A DNA stretch of 64,000 nucleotides, taken from NCBI GenBank assembly GCA_045654685.1, contig JAZONV010000099.1, positions 11,980-75,979 of the forward strand. Reading direction: 5' to 3'. The notes under the pieces were generated by a model. That model did no database searches. It was not told the DNA's origin and was given only the letters and a program-made list of their open reading frames with translations. Source of the stretch: RGIG1828 sp045654685. GTDB taxonomy: Bacteria; Bacillota; Clostridia; UMGS1810. Shown one piece after another: positions 33,571-42,611 of this stretch; the first letter of the stretch is position 1, and each line of letters opens with the position of its first letter. Position numbers and translations under genes: made by a program.

Positions 33571-33656
33571 CAGGCTGAGCCTGCACCCAAGTCGCGAGCA
33601 TAATTTGATATACATCTCATCTCGCGAACTAAAATACTGCGTAAATTCCTATACAT
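33571..33656. repeat. Short structured intergenic repeat, copy 2
   Basis: 86 bp, nearly identical to 8565-8649 (one substitution, one extra A). Same hairpin CAGGCT-G-AGCCTG and same TCGCGAG/CTCGCGA inverted repeat, in the same orientation relative to the terminator that follows. Confidence 0.75.
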
Positions 33657-33657
33657 C

Positions 33658-33697
33658 AAAAAAGACTGCAAAAGCATCGAACTTTTACAGTCTTTTT
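33658..33697 (-). terminator. Terminator of ybaB / wal operon
   Basis: AAAGACTG-c-AAAAG ... CTTTT-a-CAGTCTTTTT stem just beyond the ybaB stop; usable on both strands. Confidence 0.75.
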
Positions 33698-33707
33698 ACA
33701 GTTTTTA

Positions 33708-34052
33708 TCAGAACAATCCGGGAATATTAAGTCCACCTGTAAGCGCACTCATTTTTGCATTATTGGCGTCATCAACTTTCTTGATTACATCATTAACTGC
33801 TGTAAGAACAAGGTCCTGAAGCATTTCTACATCATCAGGATCGCATGCTTCCGGTTTTATTATCACTTCGGTCAATTCTTTTTTTCCGGTCATCTTCACA
33901 CTTACAGCACCGCCGCCTGCACTTGCTTCAAAATCTGTCTGTTCGATTTCTTCCTGCGCCCTGAGCATTTCCTGCTGCATTTTCTGGGCTTGTTTAATCA
34001 TGTTGTTGGCATTTCCGCCAAACCCACCCATGGGGAATTTCTGTCTTGCCAT
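33708..34052 (-). CDS. YbaB/EbfC family nucleoid-associated protein
   Basis: 114 residues: Gly/Asn/Met-rich N-terminus ('PMGGFGGNANNMIKQAQKMQQEM'), then 'FEASAGGGAVSVKMTGKKELTEVIIKPEACDPDDVEMLQDLVLTAVNDVIKK', the full family core. Small DNA-binding dimer. In most Firmicutes it sits between dnaX and recR; here it lies 3 bp after the yycI-like gene instead, probably as the tail of the wal operon. Confidence 0.95.
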   Translation of the reverse strand: MARQKFPMGGFGGNANNMIKQAQKMQQEMLRAQEEIEQTDFEASAGGGAVSVKMTGKKELTEVIIKPEACDPDDVEMLQDLVLTAVNDVIKKVDDANNAKMSALTGGLNIPGLF

Positions 34053-34055
34053 TTT

Positions 34056-34865
34056 TTAGTCCTCCTGTTTTAAAAAGTTTCCATTATATGCATCATAATA
34101 ATATTTATTTCCAAAATCTGTTTCTATCATATAACAAGGTATTGCAGACGCAGATTTTGTTATAACATTTTCATCATGGTAACCAACAAAATATCCATAC
34201 CCGATATTTTTGATTCCATATTTTTCTTTTCTCTCTTCAGATATTCTCGAAACACAGTCTATCATTACACTTGTAACATCATTGAGTCTATCTGACGAAT
34301 CATATTTTACCACTTCAGTTTGTTGTGGAATATACCAGTTTCCTTTGAGTTTTATCATGGATGAAGTAAATTCCGCATATATTCTTCCATCAAATATAGG
34401 ATATCCTGAAACATACTCTGATACGATACAAATAAGGCCATGATCGCTTTTCTCAAAATCCATTTTATATGCGGTATCTTCAATACCGACATCTGTTAAA
34501 ATCTGTACAATTTCTTTTTTTGCTATGTCCTCGGTGTATGAATATGTGTGAGTTTTAATTTCACATTCAAATCCTGAATCAGTCTGAACAAATTTGTATT
34601 TCAGCTTTTCAAATTCATCGTCGAACATAAAGTTTGTAACATCTATATTGGCAAGGTTCACAAACTCTGTGGGGATCATACTTTCCTTCACTTTGATGCC
34701 ATAGTTTGCATGTATCACATCAACAGTCTTGGAAACAGTTTCTTTTTCAAGCTTTGTCTTGGGGGTTACACGAAAAATTGCAACTCCCGACGTTGTTGAG
34801 AGAAGATAGATATTTATAATCAGGAACAAAACAATCAAAAATGTTTTTATTCGTTTCCAGTTCAT
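34056..34865 (-). CDS. YycI-like regulatory membrane protein
   Basis: 269 residues. One N-terminal membrane anchor ('FLIVLFLIINIYLLST') and an extracytoplasmic domain with PepSY/YycI-like strands: 'GYPIFDGRIYAEFTSSMIKLKGNWYIPQ' and 'CYMIETDFGNKYYYDAYNG'. In Bacillus, YycI binds YycH and WalK to restrain WalK activity. Order walR-walK-(extra gene)-yycH-yycI supports the call more strongly than sequence does. Confidence 0.75.
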   Translation of the reverse strand: MNWKRIKTFLIVLFLIINIYLLSTTSGVAIFRVTPKTKLEKETVSKTVDVIHANYGIKVKESMIPTEFVNLANIDVTNFMFDDEFEKLKYKFVQTDSGFECEIKTHTYSYTEDIAKKEIVQILTDVGIEDTAYKMDFEKSDHGLICIVSEYVSGYPIFDGRIYAEFTSSMIKLKGNWYIPQQTEVVKYDSSDRLNDVTSVMIDCVSRISEERKEKYGIKNIGYGYFVGYHDENVITKSASAIPCYMIETDFGNKYYYDAYNGNFLKQED

Positions 34866-34878
34866 AACATCACCTCCG

Positions 34879-36288
34879 CTACAATACTATGGTGGCAATA
34901 TCGCCCTGAGAATTTTCAACATACCATGCAGGATACCATATGCCGTTGATACTGTCATAGGTATATGCCGTAAATATGTCGGATATCACATTGTCAGGCA
35001 GATAAAGCTGTTGTTCAATAGTATCTATAGCTTCAATTGCCGAAGGACATGATACATACTGATTTATGGATGTGTAACTTCTGCAAATCTGACGATAATT
35101 TACTATTTTTCCCGAAACAACCTCTACAACAATTGAATTTTTCATGTTATATAGTTCAAAAGGTGTCGCAATCATATTATCATTTACATAATAGTCAAAT
35201 ACAAGTGTAAAGGTTTTTGACCTTATGTCCGGAATGTCCGAGGATAATTGCCAGTTCATAGATTTACTAAAAGGAACCTGTCCGGTTATGGCATCCACAA
35301 AAGATATACATGAATTTACACATTCATATATTGTATCTCCACCAAGTTCTATACCTTTTGTGTTATCTATTGATTTAAATTCAAGAATACCGTTTGAATG
35401 AAATTTCAAGGTTCCGTAATTTTCTACAAACACAACAGAGTTATCGCTTTCCACGTACTTTCGGATTGATGATGTGTTATAGCCGAATTTAGAAAGAACT
35501 GCTGTATAAATATTTTCATTTGATGATATTTTTTGGAAAAGATTTTCCTCGGATATAGATGGCAGAGTCTTTGGAGTTATGCTAATCAAAACATCCGGGT
35601 CTATTATTACCGGTTGTTCTACTCCACCTTGAGTTTCAAGGTCAAATTTCAACTCGAAAGAAAAATAGTTTGTTTCATCTGTTGAAGCAACCAACTTGTC
35701 ATAATTCAGTTCAAGCATTTTGCTTTCATATTTGATTTTTTGCTTGAATACTTCTCCTGTTTCTGCATCTTTGGCATACACATATATCATGGACGGAATT
35801 CTTATATCACCCGATACAATAAATTCTCTGACTGCCTTTATGGCACCTTTATACTTTTGGGTATCTCTTGAGAAAAAATAATTGGAATTATATTTCACAG
35901 GATAGGAAAAACAGTAGGATTTTCCTTTTAGTGCATTGTTCCATTCTTCAACACTACCCTGTTCATAGGAATCACCTTTTGCAAACAATTCAATTATATC
36001 GCTGATTTCATCATAAAAGCTATCATAATTTTCTGATGATTTTGTATACAATATGTGATTTTGTGAATTGTTAAAAATAATCTCTGATGGTTTGAGGATC
36101 TCCTCTACCGGGTCAAAAGCATATTCCGTTTTCCCATCATCTGTCGAGAGAAAAAAATTCTTTACATCAGAAAAAAAATTATAGCCTTCCGGCCATAATT
36201 TTTCATTGAACCATTTATTGATTGTTAACACAATACTGCTGATTACCAAAAGAATCAGCAGTATTGTTTTCAGTCTTTCAATTTTCAT
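34879..36288 (-). CDS. YycH-like regulatory membrane protein
   Basis: 469 residues from the ATG at 36288; a TTG one codon earlier is possible and the ribosome site is weak. N-terminal anchor 'ILLILLVISSIVLTI' followed by a large extracytoplasmic region with 'NEKLWPEGYNFFSD', 'ISVTPKTLP'-like and 'PATPFELYN'-like YycH segments and a C-terminal PepSY-type stretch. It partners YycI in control of the WalK kinase at the septum. Confidence 0.75.
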   Translation of the reverse strand: MKIERLKTILLILLVISSIVLTINKWFNEKLWPEGYNFFSDVKNFFLSTDDGKTEYAFDPVEEILKPSEIIFNNSQNHILYTKSSENYDSFYDEISDIIELFAKGDSYEQGSVEEWNNALKGKSYCFSYPVKYNSNYFFSRDTQKYKGAIKAVREFIVSGDIRIPSMIYVYAKDAETGEVFKQKIKYESKMLELNYDKLVASTDETNYFSFELKFDLETQGGVEQPVIIDPDVLISITPKTLPSISEENLFQKISSNENIYTAVLSKFGYNTSSIRKYVESDNSVVFVENYGTLKFHSNGILEFKSIDNTKGIELGGDTIYECVNSCISFVDAITGQVPFSKSMNWQLSSDIPDIRSKTFTLVFDYYVNDNMIATPFELYNMKNSIVVEVVSGKIVNYRQICRSYTSINQYVSCPSAIEAIDTIEQQLYLPDNVISDIFTAYTYDSINGIWYPAWYVENSQGDIATIVL

Positions 36289-36308
36289 CAATAAAATTCA
36301 CCAGCCGT

Positions 36309-36806
36309 TTAACGGAAGATATCTTTTACACCTATTCCATTAGACTTGAATTTTGCATTTACATTATCCATATATCCCTGATTAAGCAATGAAATTTCAA
36401 GTTTAACAACTTCATATGTAACACTTGTGGAATGAGCAACAACCATAATGCTGTTAAGACCATCTTTCAGAGTTATCTGCTGTACATAAAGTCCGCTGCT
36501 TCCAACGTATGTTTCCATTCTTTCTCCGTGTGCATTTGTGAGGACTTCATACACTCCGGTCCAGGGATTGTATGCATACAGAGTGACTTTTGTTCCTTTA
36601 ACTGCAACTGCCGAAATCACACAGTTTCTGTTTGTTGTTGTAGAAACAATTGTTTCGGGGTTTCTGATGTCGATGAGATAGTCAACTGTTCCCGAATAGC
36701 TTGTCGGAAGAGATGCACCATTTGCCATTGCTGAAACAAAAGGAATTGCCGACAAAACAACGATGAGAATTACAGATGTCATAATTTTTGTCAATTTTTT
36801 CATCAT
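36309..36806 (-). CDS. Secreted protein of unknown function inside the wal operon
   Basis: 165 residues from the ATG at 36806 (GGAGGTG upstream). Signal peptide 'KIMTSVILIVVLSAIPFVSAMA'. The mature part is beta-rich ('CVISAVAVKGTKVTLYAYNPWTGVYEVL', 'LYVQQITLKDGLNSIMVVAHS') and resembles an Ig-like or carbohydrate-binding sandwich, but I recognise no family. Its position between walK and the yycH-like gene suggests a role in envelope sensing (inference). Confidence 0.7.
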   Translation of the reverse strand: MMKKLTKIMTSVILIVVLSAIPFVSAMANGASLPTSYSGTVDYLIDIRNPETIVSTTTNRNCVISAVAVKGTKVTLYAYNPWTGVYEVLTNAHGERMETYVGSSGLYVQQITLKDGLNSIMVVAHSTSVTYEVVKLEISLLNQGYMDNVNAKFKSNGIGVKDIFR

Positions 36807-36892
36807 ATACACCTCCATCTTATTTTGTTATTTTATTATACTATACAATTGTTACAGAAAAATTACAAAGGGTTTAAATTAGTGTAACATTA

Positions 36893-38674
36893 CTATGCTT
36901 TTTTAGAATTTATTGAAGGTATTTTTATCATTACTGTCGTACCCTGACGTGGTTTACTTTTTATAGATATGGAGCCACCGTGAGCTTCAATAATTTCTTT
37001 GGCAATAGCAAGTCCAAGTCCTGTTCCGCCCATCTGGCGAGAACGAGCTTTGTCAACTCTGTAAAATCTTTCAAAAATATGTTCAATATCTTTTTGGGGA
37101 ATGCCTATGCCGTTATCTTTCACTTTTATGGTGACGGTATTAAACATATGCATTGTTGAAACAATGATGTTTCCTTCGTCCGGAGTATATTTTATTGCAT
37201 TGGTTATAACATTTGTTATTACCTGCTCAAGTCTGTCGCTGTTACCAAACACAAGCGGAATCTCATTGGTTGGCTCATAACTGAGGGTTTGATTCTTTTC
37301 CTTTGCACTATGCTGAAGTTTTTCAACAATAGCGCGAGTGAGATTTGCAATATCAAGTTCACATCTGGCCATATCATCAATGCTGTGATCAAGACTTGAA
37401 AGAAGCAGCAAATCCCTCACAAGACGCGTCATACGGTCTGCTTCGCTATTAATTACCGAGAGAAAATTATCAAACATTTCATAGTCTATATTTTTGTCGG
37501 AAATCAAATCCTGCAAGGTTTCTGTATAACTTTTAACAGTTGTCAGAGGCGTTCTCAACTCATGAGAAACATTTGCAACAAATTCTTTTCTGGATTTGTC
37601 AAGTTTTTCTCTTTCTGTAATGTCACGGAGAACCACCACGACACCGCCTGTTTTATCCTCGGTTTTAAAAGGTGCAAAATATACACTTATTTCTCTTTCT
37701 CCACGGTCGATTACTCTTTCAAGAGTTTCAAAATGTCTGAAATAGAGAATCTGACCCATATTTATTTCGTATGAACTGAAAAGTTCATCAAATGTGGGAG
37801 TGTCATCATCTTTGATGTCAAGAATTCTTTTGGCTGCAGGGTTAATATGGATTATTTCTCCTTCCACTCCAAAAGCCATAACACCATCTGTCATATATTG
37901 CACAATGGTTTCAACCTTGTCTTTTTCACTCTGAATTGCACTCATGGTTGTTTTCAGTTCGGTTGCCATGTAGTTGAAAGTTTCTGTAAGCTGTCCTATC
38001 TCGTCGGGGGATTTTACATCTATTGTGTAACTAAAATCACCGGATGCCATCTGCTTTGATTTTTGTGTCAGAGACTTTATCGGAGAAATTATTGTTATCG
38101 ACAAAAGTATGGCAAATATTAGCGAAATAATGATTCCGAGAAGAAGAGCTTGTACTATGATTGTAAAAATATTTCGAAGGATGGTGTTACTCTCCTCTTT
38201 TGTATCCTTAATGTATACAATATATTCAACGTCATTTCCGGATGTGAGAGGAACAGCATAGTCCATATAACTGTATTCAGATTTAATTTCATTACCGATA
38301 TTACCGCTCATTGCAGTTATTACATTGGGGGAAAGTTCAAGGGTGTTTGACAATCCCTCGTTTGATGTTAGACCTTTTACCGTTTTACCATTTTTACCAT
38401 CAAGGATAAAAAAGTTACGGAAAGAATCAATTCCGAGCTGTCCCGAATAAGCGCTGACACTCGAATATATATCCTGTGCGGAATTTTCGGTGCCAATCAG
38501 CATACAAAGAGAATCAACGTAGTCAGAATTGAAAACTGTTGAATTTATTTTTCTGAATTCATCATGATAGTAGCGGTCTGTTGTGTCTGTCATAAATGTT
38601 CCTATAAGAATTATTACGGAAATCGTAAGCAGAACAAACATCGAACCTATTTTAAGACTTATACTTTTAAACAT
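36893..38674 (-). CDS. walK: WalK-type sensor histidine kinase
   Basis: 593 residues: membrane segment near residue 10-28, extracytoplasmic sensor (about 30-165), second membrane segment, HAMP ('SPIKSLTQKSKQMASGDFSY'), PAS ('DKVETIVQYMTDGVMAFGVEGEIIHINPAAKRIL'), HisKA with 'FVANVSHELRTPLTT' (phospho-His near 370) and HATPase ('NVITNAIKYTPDEG', 'DNGIGIPQKDIEHIFERFYR', 'GTGLGLAIAKEI'). Domain order and neighbours fit WalK, the essential cell-wall homeostasis kinase. Confidence 0.9.
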   Translation of the reverse strand: MFKSISLKIGSMFVLLTISVIILIGTFMTDTTDRYYHDEFRKINSTVFNSDYVDSLCMLIGTENSAQDIYSSVSAYSGQLGIDSFRNFFILDGKNGKTVKGLTSNEGLSNTLELSPNVITAMSGNIGNEIKSEYSYMDYAVPLTSGNDVEYIVYIKDTKEESNTILRNIFTIIVQALLLGIIISLIFAILLSITIISPIKSLTQKSKQMASGDFSYTIDVKSPDEIGQLTETFNYMATELKTTMSAIQSEKDKVETIVQYMTDGVMAFGVEGEIIHINPAAKRILDIKDDDTPTFDELFSSYEINMGQILYFRHFETLERVIDRGEREISVYFAPFKTEDKTGGVVVVLRDITEREKLDKSRKEFVANVSHELRTPLTTVKSYTETLQDLISDKNIDYEMFDNFLSVINSEADRMTRLVRDLLLLSSLDHSIDDMARCELDIANLTRAIVEKLQHSAKEKNQTLSYEPTNEIPLVFGNSDRLEQVITNVITNAIKYTPDEGNIIVSTMHMFNTVTIKVKDNGIGIPQKDIEHIFERFYRVDKARSRQMGGTGLGLAIAKEIIEAHGGSISIKSKPRQGTTVMIKIPSINSKKA

Positions 38675-38677
38675 ATA

Positions 38678-39367
38678 TTATGCTCCGAAATAATATCCTA
38701 CTCCACGTTTTGTGATGATGTATGACGGAAGGCTCGGATTATCTTCAATTTTCTCTCTGAGTCTTCTGATTGTTACATCTACCGTGCGGACATCACCGTA
38801 AAACTCATAATCCCACACCTTGTTGAGAAGCTGTTCACGGGTGAAAATTTTACCTTTTCTTGTGGCAAGGAACTTGAGAAGCTCAAACTCTCTGAATGTG
38901 AGAGGAATAACCTCGCCTCTTTTTTTGACTTCATATTTTTCTGAATCTATAATAAGTTCACCAAAAGCAAGAACCTCTGCACTCACATCGGATTTGGTTG
39001 CAATTTGTGTACGTCTTAAGTTCGCCTTTACTCTTGCCATAAGTTCTCTCAGACTGAAAGGCTTTGTCATATAGTCGTCAGCACCAAGTTCAAGACCAAG
39101 AACTTTGTCCACTTCTTCTTCTCTTGCTGTGAGCATAATTATTGGAACAGCAAGCTTTTCTCTTACTTTACGGCACACGCTGAATCCGTCCATTTTGGGG
39201 AGCATAACATCAAGCAAAATAAGGTCCGGTTCCTGAGAATATGCCATTTCTGCTGCAGTTTCTCCATCATATGCCACAATTACTTTGTAGCCATTTTTTT
39301 CCAGATTAATCTTAAGTATGTCAACTATTGGTTTTTCGTCATCTACAACAAGTATTTTATTTTCCAT
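38678..39367 (-). CDS. walR: WalR-type response regulator
   Basis: 229 residues from the ATG at 39367 (AAGGAGG upstream). Receiver domain with phospho-acceptor Asp53 ('LILLDVMLPKMDG') and 'PIIMLTA', then OmpR/PhoB winged helix ('LTFREFELLKFLATRKGKIFTREQLLNKVW', 'VDVTIRRLREKIE'). First gene of the wal operon; stop is 3 bp before walK. Confidence 0.92.
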   Translation of the reverse strand: MENKILVVDDEKPIVDILKINLEKNGYKVIVAYDGETAAEMAYSQEPDLILLDVMLPKMDGFSVCRKVREKLAVPIIMLTAREEEVDKVLGLELGADDYMTKPFSLRELMARVKANLRRTQIATKSDVSAEVLAFGELIIDSEKYEVKKRGEVIPLTFREFELLKFLATRKGKIFTREQLLNKVWDYEFYGDVRTVDVTIRRLREKIEDNPSLPSYIITKRGVGYYFGA

Positions 39368-39525
39368 AGTCTGTGGTACCTCCTTAATATTATACAAAGC
39401 TCCGATATTATTCTATCATATTATATAAATATAGTCAAGGCAAGTTTTTACATTCATTTGTGTATAATGCCAAATAGAGTGTTTTGCACACATGTAAATT
39501 TATCTAATTTTTTTTGGAAATATCC

Positions 39526-39554
39526 TTGACAAAAAGTGATTTTTATTGTATTAT
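39526..39554 (+). promoter_or_regulatory. Promoter of the tRNA-Arg/tRNA-Pro unit
   Basis: TTGACA (39526-39531), 17-bp spacer, TATTAT (39549-39554); an alternative TATAAT at 39552 gives a 20-bp spacer. Confidence 0.7.
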
Positions 39555-39597
39555 AATTAGGTGCTTGAAAAAAGTGCCTCATGGATTTGTATTATAT

Positions 39598-39671
39598 GCG
39601 CCTATAGCTCAGCAGGATAGAGCGAACGCCTCCTAAGCGTTAGGCCGGTGGTTCGAATCCACTTAGGCGCG
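39598..39671 (+). tRNA. tRNA-Arg (CCT), CCA not encoded
   Basis: Acceptor GCGCCTA / TAGGCGC, D arm AGCTCAGCAGGATAGAGC, anticodon loop CTCCTAA with anticodon CCT (reads AGG), T arm GGTGG-TTCGAAT-CCACT. Followed by TCA, not CCA. Confidence 0.95.
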
Positions 39672-39679
39672 TCATATAC

Positions 39680-39752
39680 CGGGGTGTAGCGCAGCTGGTA
39701 GCGCACTAGACTGGGGGTCTAGGGGCCGCAGGTTCAAGTCCTGTCACTCCGA
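39680..39752 (+). tRNA. tRNA-Pro (GGG), CCA not encoded
   Basis: Acceptor CGGGGTG / CACTCCG, anticodon arm CTAGA-CTGGGGG-TCTAG (anticodon GGG, reads CCC), T arm CAGG-TTCAAGT-CCTG. Eight bp after tRNA-Arg, cotranscribed. Confidence 0.95.
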
Positions 39753-39759
39753 TTCTATT

Positions 39760-39806
39760 AAAAACCGTTTGAATGCTGATATGTTCAGTGTTCAAACGGT
39801 TTTTTC
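39760..39806. terminator. Terminator after tRNA-Pro
   Basis: AAAAACCGTTTGAA (39760-39773) pairs with TTCAAACGGTTTTT (39791-39804), 17-base loop. It overlaps the end of the decayed reading frame on the other strand. Confidence 0.85.
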
Positions 39807-41194
39807 TTTCTCTTTTTGCCGCGTTTTTGAGTGTTTTGCACTGCTTTTCCGCCTGCTGTTCAAGTTTTTTTGAACTTCCTCTTTTAATTTAAAAGCGGCT
39901 TGTGTCTTTTGTGCGGTTTTTCTTATTTTTGGTGGAGCGATTGATTCGTCAGGTGCGGTGTCGGGTTTGGATTTTAATACATTTTTTCCACTTCGGCTAT
40001 TAGACGTTCCGCTTCCACTTCCTTTTCCTTTACCGTTTTTCTCTCTCCGATAGGCTTTACTATCGACAAAGTCTGTTGATGTGACAGTCCCTTGTCCCGA
40101 CATAGCCTCAATAATTTCAATGTATTCTTCACTTTTAATTCCCTGTTGTTCATAGTCTTCTATAACCTCCATATAATAAGAAATGTGCTCGATATCAGCA
40201 TCTGAAAATTCAACTACCTTTAATATCGACGGATAAAAATAATCAGTATCTACATATACAATTTTGTTTTCTATTTCAAAAATTGTTTCTCCGTCAAATG
40301 TTTTTGGGAATTTCATTCCACGTTTGACTTCTCCAACCAAATCATAAAACTGTGATACCTCGAAGTCATTCATAACTCCTTCTTCAATAGTCCACATAAC
40401 CCTGTATTGGTCTGTGTTTTTATTATATCCGGTTGTTCCGCTATTTGCAGCATCTTTTTTGGACTTATAAATGTTATTATCCCATGAACTGAACTGACCG
40501 CCGTTTTCAACAGATTTGATTTGGTTGGTATTAAATGCAAGGTATATGTTTGATGTACTCCCCGAACTGTCGTTCCATTGAGTTTCAAATCCATCAAAGC
40601 CGGTAATCGGAGTCAAAACCGATTCATAAAACTTTGTTGCTTTTTCATAAGAACGCACAGGCATACCGGACATAATTTCCTGAATAACCGACATGTCACT
40701 ACTGTTTAATTTATAAATTGCCTCTGCTGTCTTCTTATATGACGTTTCCATATTAGAATCATATGTATTAACATAGTTGGAAATCCAAGAGTCTCTTATT
40801 GCTCCGTCAATGGTTTCATATCCTTCAGCCGTGCCATTAATGGCCCTTTTATCATAACATTAAATGTATCAAACTTATCATTTGTTCCGTGATATACTTT
40901 TTTAGGCGTACCATCTTCATTTAGCACTAAAGATGTTGGAATTGGGTTAAAATCTTTGTCGTATGTCTTGACATAATTGAATAAATCTGATATATTCTTT
41001 ATATTGCTCACGGTATTTGTGACTGAGCTAAGGGAATTCCCCTGAACTCTTGCACTTGCCGTGGGCATAATTAGTTTATATGACCTTTTAATTGTTCCTT
41101 CGCTATTAACATCGTTTAACTCCTCAACATATAACTTTAAAACCTCTTTACCGTTCCCAATATCTGCAACAGTATAAAAACTATGCATCATCAT
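39792..41194 (-). pseudogene. Decayed phage-type polyvalent protein with ADP-ribosyltransferase domain
   Basis: Two frames on the minus strand make one former gene. The upstream frame (41194 to about 40860) reads 'HSFYTVADIGNGKEVLKLYVEELND ... KLIMPTASARVQGNSLSSVTNTV' and then 'VLNEDGTPKKVYHGTNDKFDTFN', the start of the ART-PolyVal domain in large phage and conjugative-element proteins. A one-base deletion near 40857 shifts the frame; the continuation reads 'VYDKRAINGTAEGYETIDG' and later 'SNIYLAFNTNQIKSVENGG', the usual end of that domain. A basic, low-complexity C-terminus follows. The 5' end has no start codon and runs into the hairpin array at 41221. The remnant is next to tRNA-Pro, a usual integration site. 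Confidence 0.7.
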
Positions 41195-41220
41195 TGTGTT
41201 ACCTTTTTTGATGAAAAGTT

Positions 41221-41329
41221 CAAACTCGCTACAAAGTGAGTTTGTTCCATAATGTTTGCAGAGCAAACAATTCATGAAACCGCAGGTTTCAAATCATGCC
41301 GAAGGCAATTCATGACGGCAAAGCCGTCA
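41221..41329. repeat. Second array of short hairpins
   Basis: At least five units: CAAACTC ... GAGTTTG (41221-41244), TGTTTGC-AGA-GCAAACA (41253-41269), TGAAACC-GCA-GGTTTCA (41275-41291), TGCC-GAA-GGCA (41297-41307), TGACGGC-AAA-GCCGTCA (41313-41329), joined by attcatg-type linkers. The stems CAAACTC and TGAAACC recur from the array at 10611. Further stems follow (GAAAAGC-AAA-GCTTTTC near 41411). The stretch 41195-41494 holds no gene. Confidence 0.75.
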
Positions 41330-41443
41330 ATTCATTGTCTTGTAAACTCCATTTAACGCAATTATAAGGCTGGTGATTGTAAGGAAGAGCCTTGGTCCTT
41401 TCGCATATAAGAAAAGCAAAGCTTTTCAAAAATTTTGTACAGT

Positions 41444-41476
41444 AAAAATGCTGCATAGCAATTTGCTGTGCAGCAT
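41444..41476 (-). terminator. Terminator of gap
   Basis: ATGCTGCATAGCAA-at-TTGCTGTGCAGCAT stem with a TTTTT tail on the minus strand, 19 bp after the stop. Confidence 0.85.
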
Positions 41477-41494
41477 CAATATTATCAAAATCAA

Positions 41495-42508
41495 TTATGC
41501 AAGTTCTGCAAAGTATTTGATTGTTCTAACCATCTGGCTTGTGTATGAGTTTTCGTTGTCATACCATGAAACAACCTGAACTTCATAAAGATCATCTGCT
41601 ACTTTAGAAACCATTGTCTGTGTAGCATCAAAGAGTGAACCGTATGTGATACCGATGATATCGGAAGAAACGATTTCATCTTCATTGTAACCGAAAGAAT
41701 CACAAGCAGCAGCTTTCATAGCAGCGTTGATACCTTCTTTTGTTACGTCTGTTCCTTTAACAACAGCTGTAAGGATTGTTGTTGAACCTGTGGGAACGGG
41801 TACTCTCTGTGCAGAACCGATGAGTTTGCCGTTGAGTTCGGGAATAACAAGACCGATAGCTTTTGCAGCACCTGTTGAGTTAGGAACAATGTTAACTGCA
41901 CCTGCTCTTGCTCTTCTGAGGTCACCTTTTCTGTGAGGACCATCAAGAATCATCTGGTCGCCTGTGTAAGCGTGAATTGTTGACATGATACCGCTCTGGA
42001 TGGGAGCATAATCATTGAGAGCTTTTGCCATGGGTGCGAGACAGTTTGTTGTGCAAGATGCTGCAGAAATGATTGTATCTGTTGCATCGAGAGTTTTTTC
42101 GTTAACGCTGAATACGATTGTTTTGAGGTCGTTACCTGCAGGAGCAGAGATAACAACTTTTTTAGCACCTGCATTGATGTGAGCCTGTGCTTTGTCTTTT
42201 GAGCAGTAGAAACCTGTACATTCAAGTACTACGTCTACATCAAGTGCGCCCCACGGACATCCGATAGCATCTTTGATAGCATAGATTTTAATTTCTTTGC
42301 CGTCTACTGTGATAGAATCTTCACCGGCAACAACTGTGTGTCCGTCATATCTACCCTGTGAAGAGTCATACTTTAAGAGATGAGCAAGCATTTTAGGATC
42401 TGTGAGGTCATTGATTGCAACAACTTCATATCCTTCTGCACCAAACATCTGTCTGAATGCAAGACGGCCGATACGGCCAAAACCATTAATAGCAACTTTA
42501 ACTGCCAT
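41495..42508 (-). CDS. gap: Glyceraldehyde-3-phosphate dehydrogenase, type I
   Basis: 337 residues. NAD-binding 'INGFGRIGRLAFRQM' at the N-terminus, Asp34 ('AINDLTD'), catalytic Cys152 in 'SAASCTTNCLAP', 'HAYTGDQMILDGPHRKGDLRRARAGAVNIVP' and 'SWYDNENSYTSQMVRTI'. Glycolytic oxidation of glyceraldehyde-3-phosphate. Single gene with promoter 42554-42582; not clustered with pgk or tpi. Confidence 0.96.
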   Translation of the reverse strand: MAVKVAINGFGRIGRLAFRQMFGAEGYEVVAINDLTDPKMLAHLLKYDSSQGRYDGHTVVAGEDSITVDGKEIKIYAIKDAIGCPWGALDVDVVLECTGFYCSKDKAQAHINAGAKKVVISAPAGNDLKTIVFSVNEKTLDATDTIISAASCTTNCLAPMAKALNDYAPIQSGIMSTIHAYTGDQMILDGPHRKGDLRRARAGAVNIVPNSTGAAKAIGLVIPELNGKLIGSAQRVPVPTGSTTILTAVVKGTDVTKEGINAAMKAAACDSFGYNEDEIVSSDIIGITYGSLFDATQTMVSKVADDLYEVQVVSWYDNENSYTSQMVRTIKYFAELA

Positions 42509-42553
42509 TTTTTATTCCTCCTTAAGGTTAAATAATTTTTATCTTTATGCTAT

Positions 42554-42582
42554 ATTTTACTATAAATAGAAAAAATATGCAA
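42554..42582 (-). promoter_or_regulatory. Promoter of gap
   Basis: On the minus strand TTGCAT (42582-42577), 17-bp spacer, TAAAAT (42559-42554). Confidence 0.7.
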
Positions 42583-42611
42583 GATATTCTGTTAAAAAAT
42601 TAACACAAAAA

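Noticed and set aside
41195..41275. First 27 residues of the minus-strand frame 40796-41275
   Set aside because: They are translation of the hairpin array, not of the ADP-ribosyltransferase gene.
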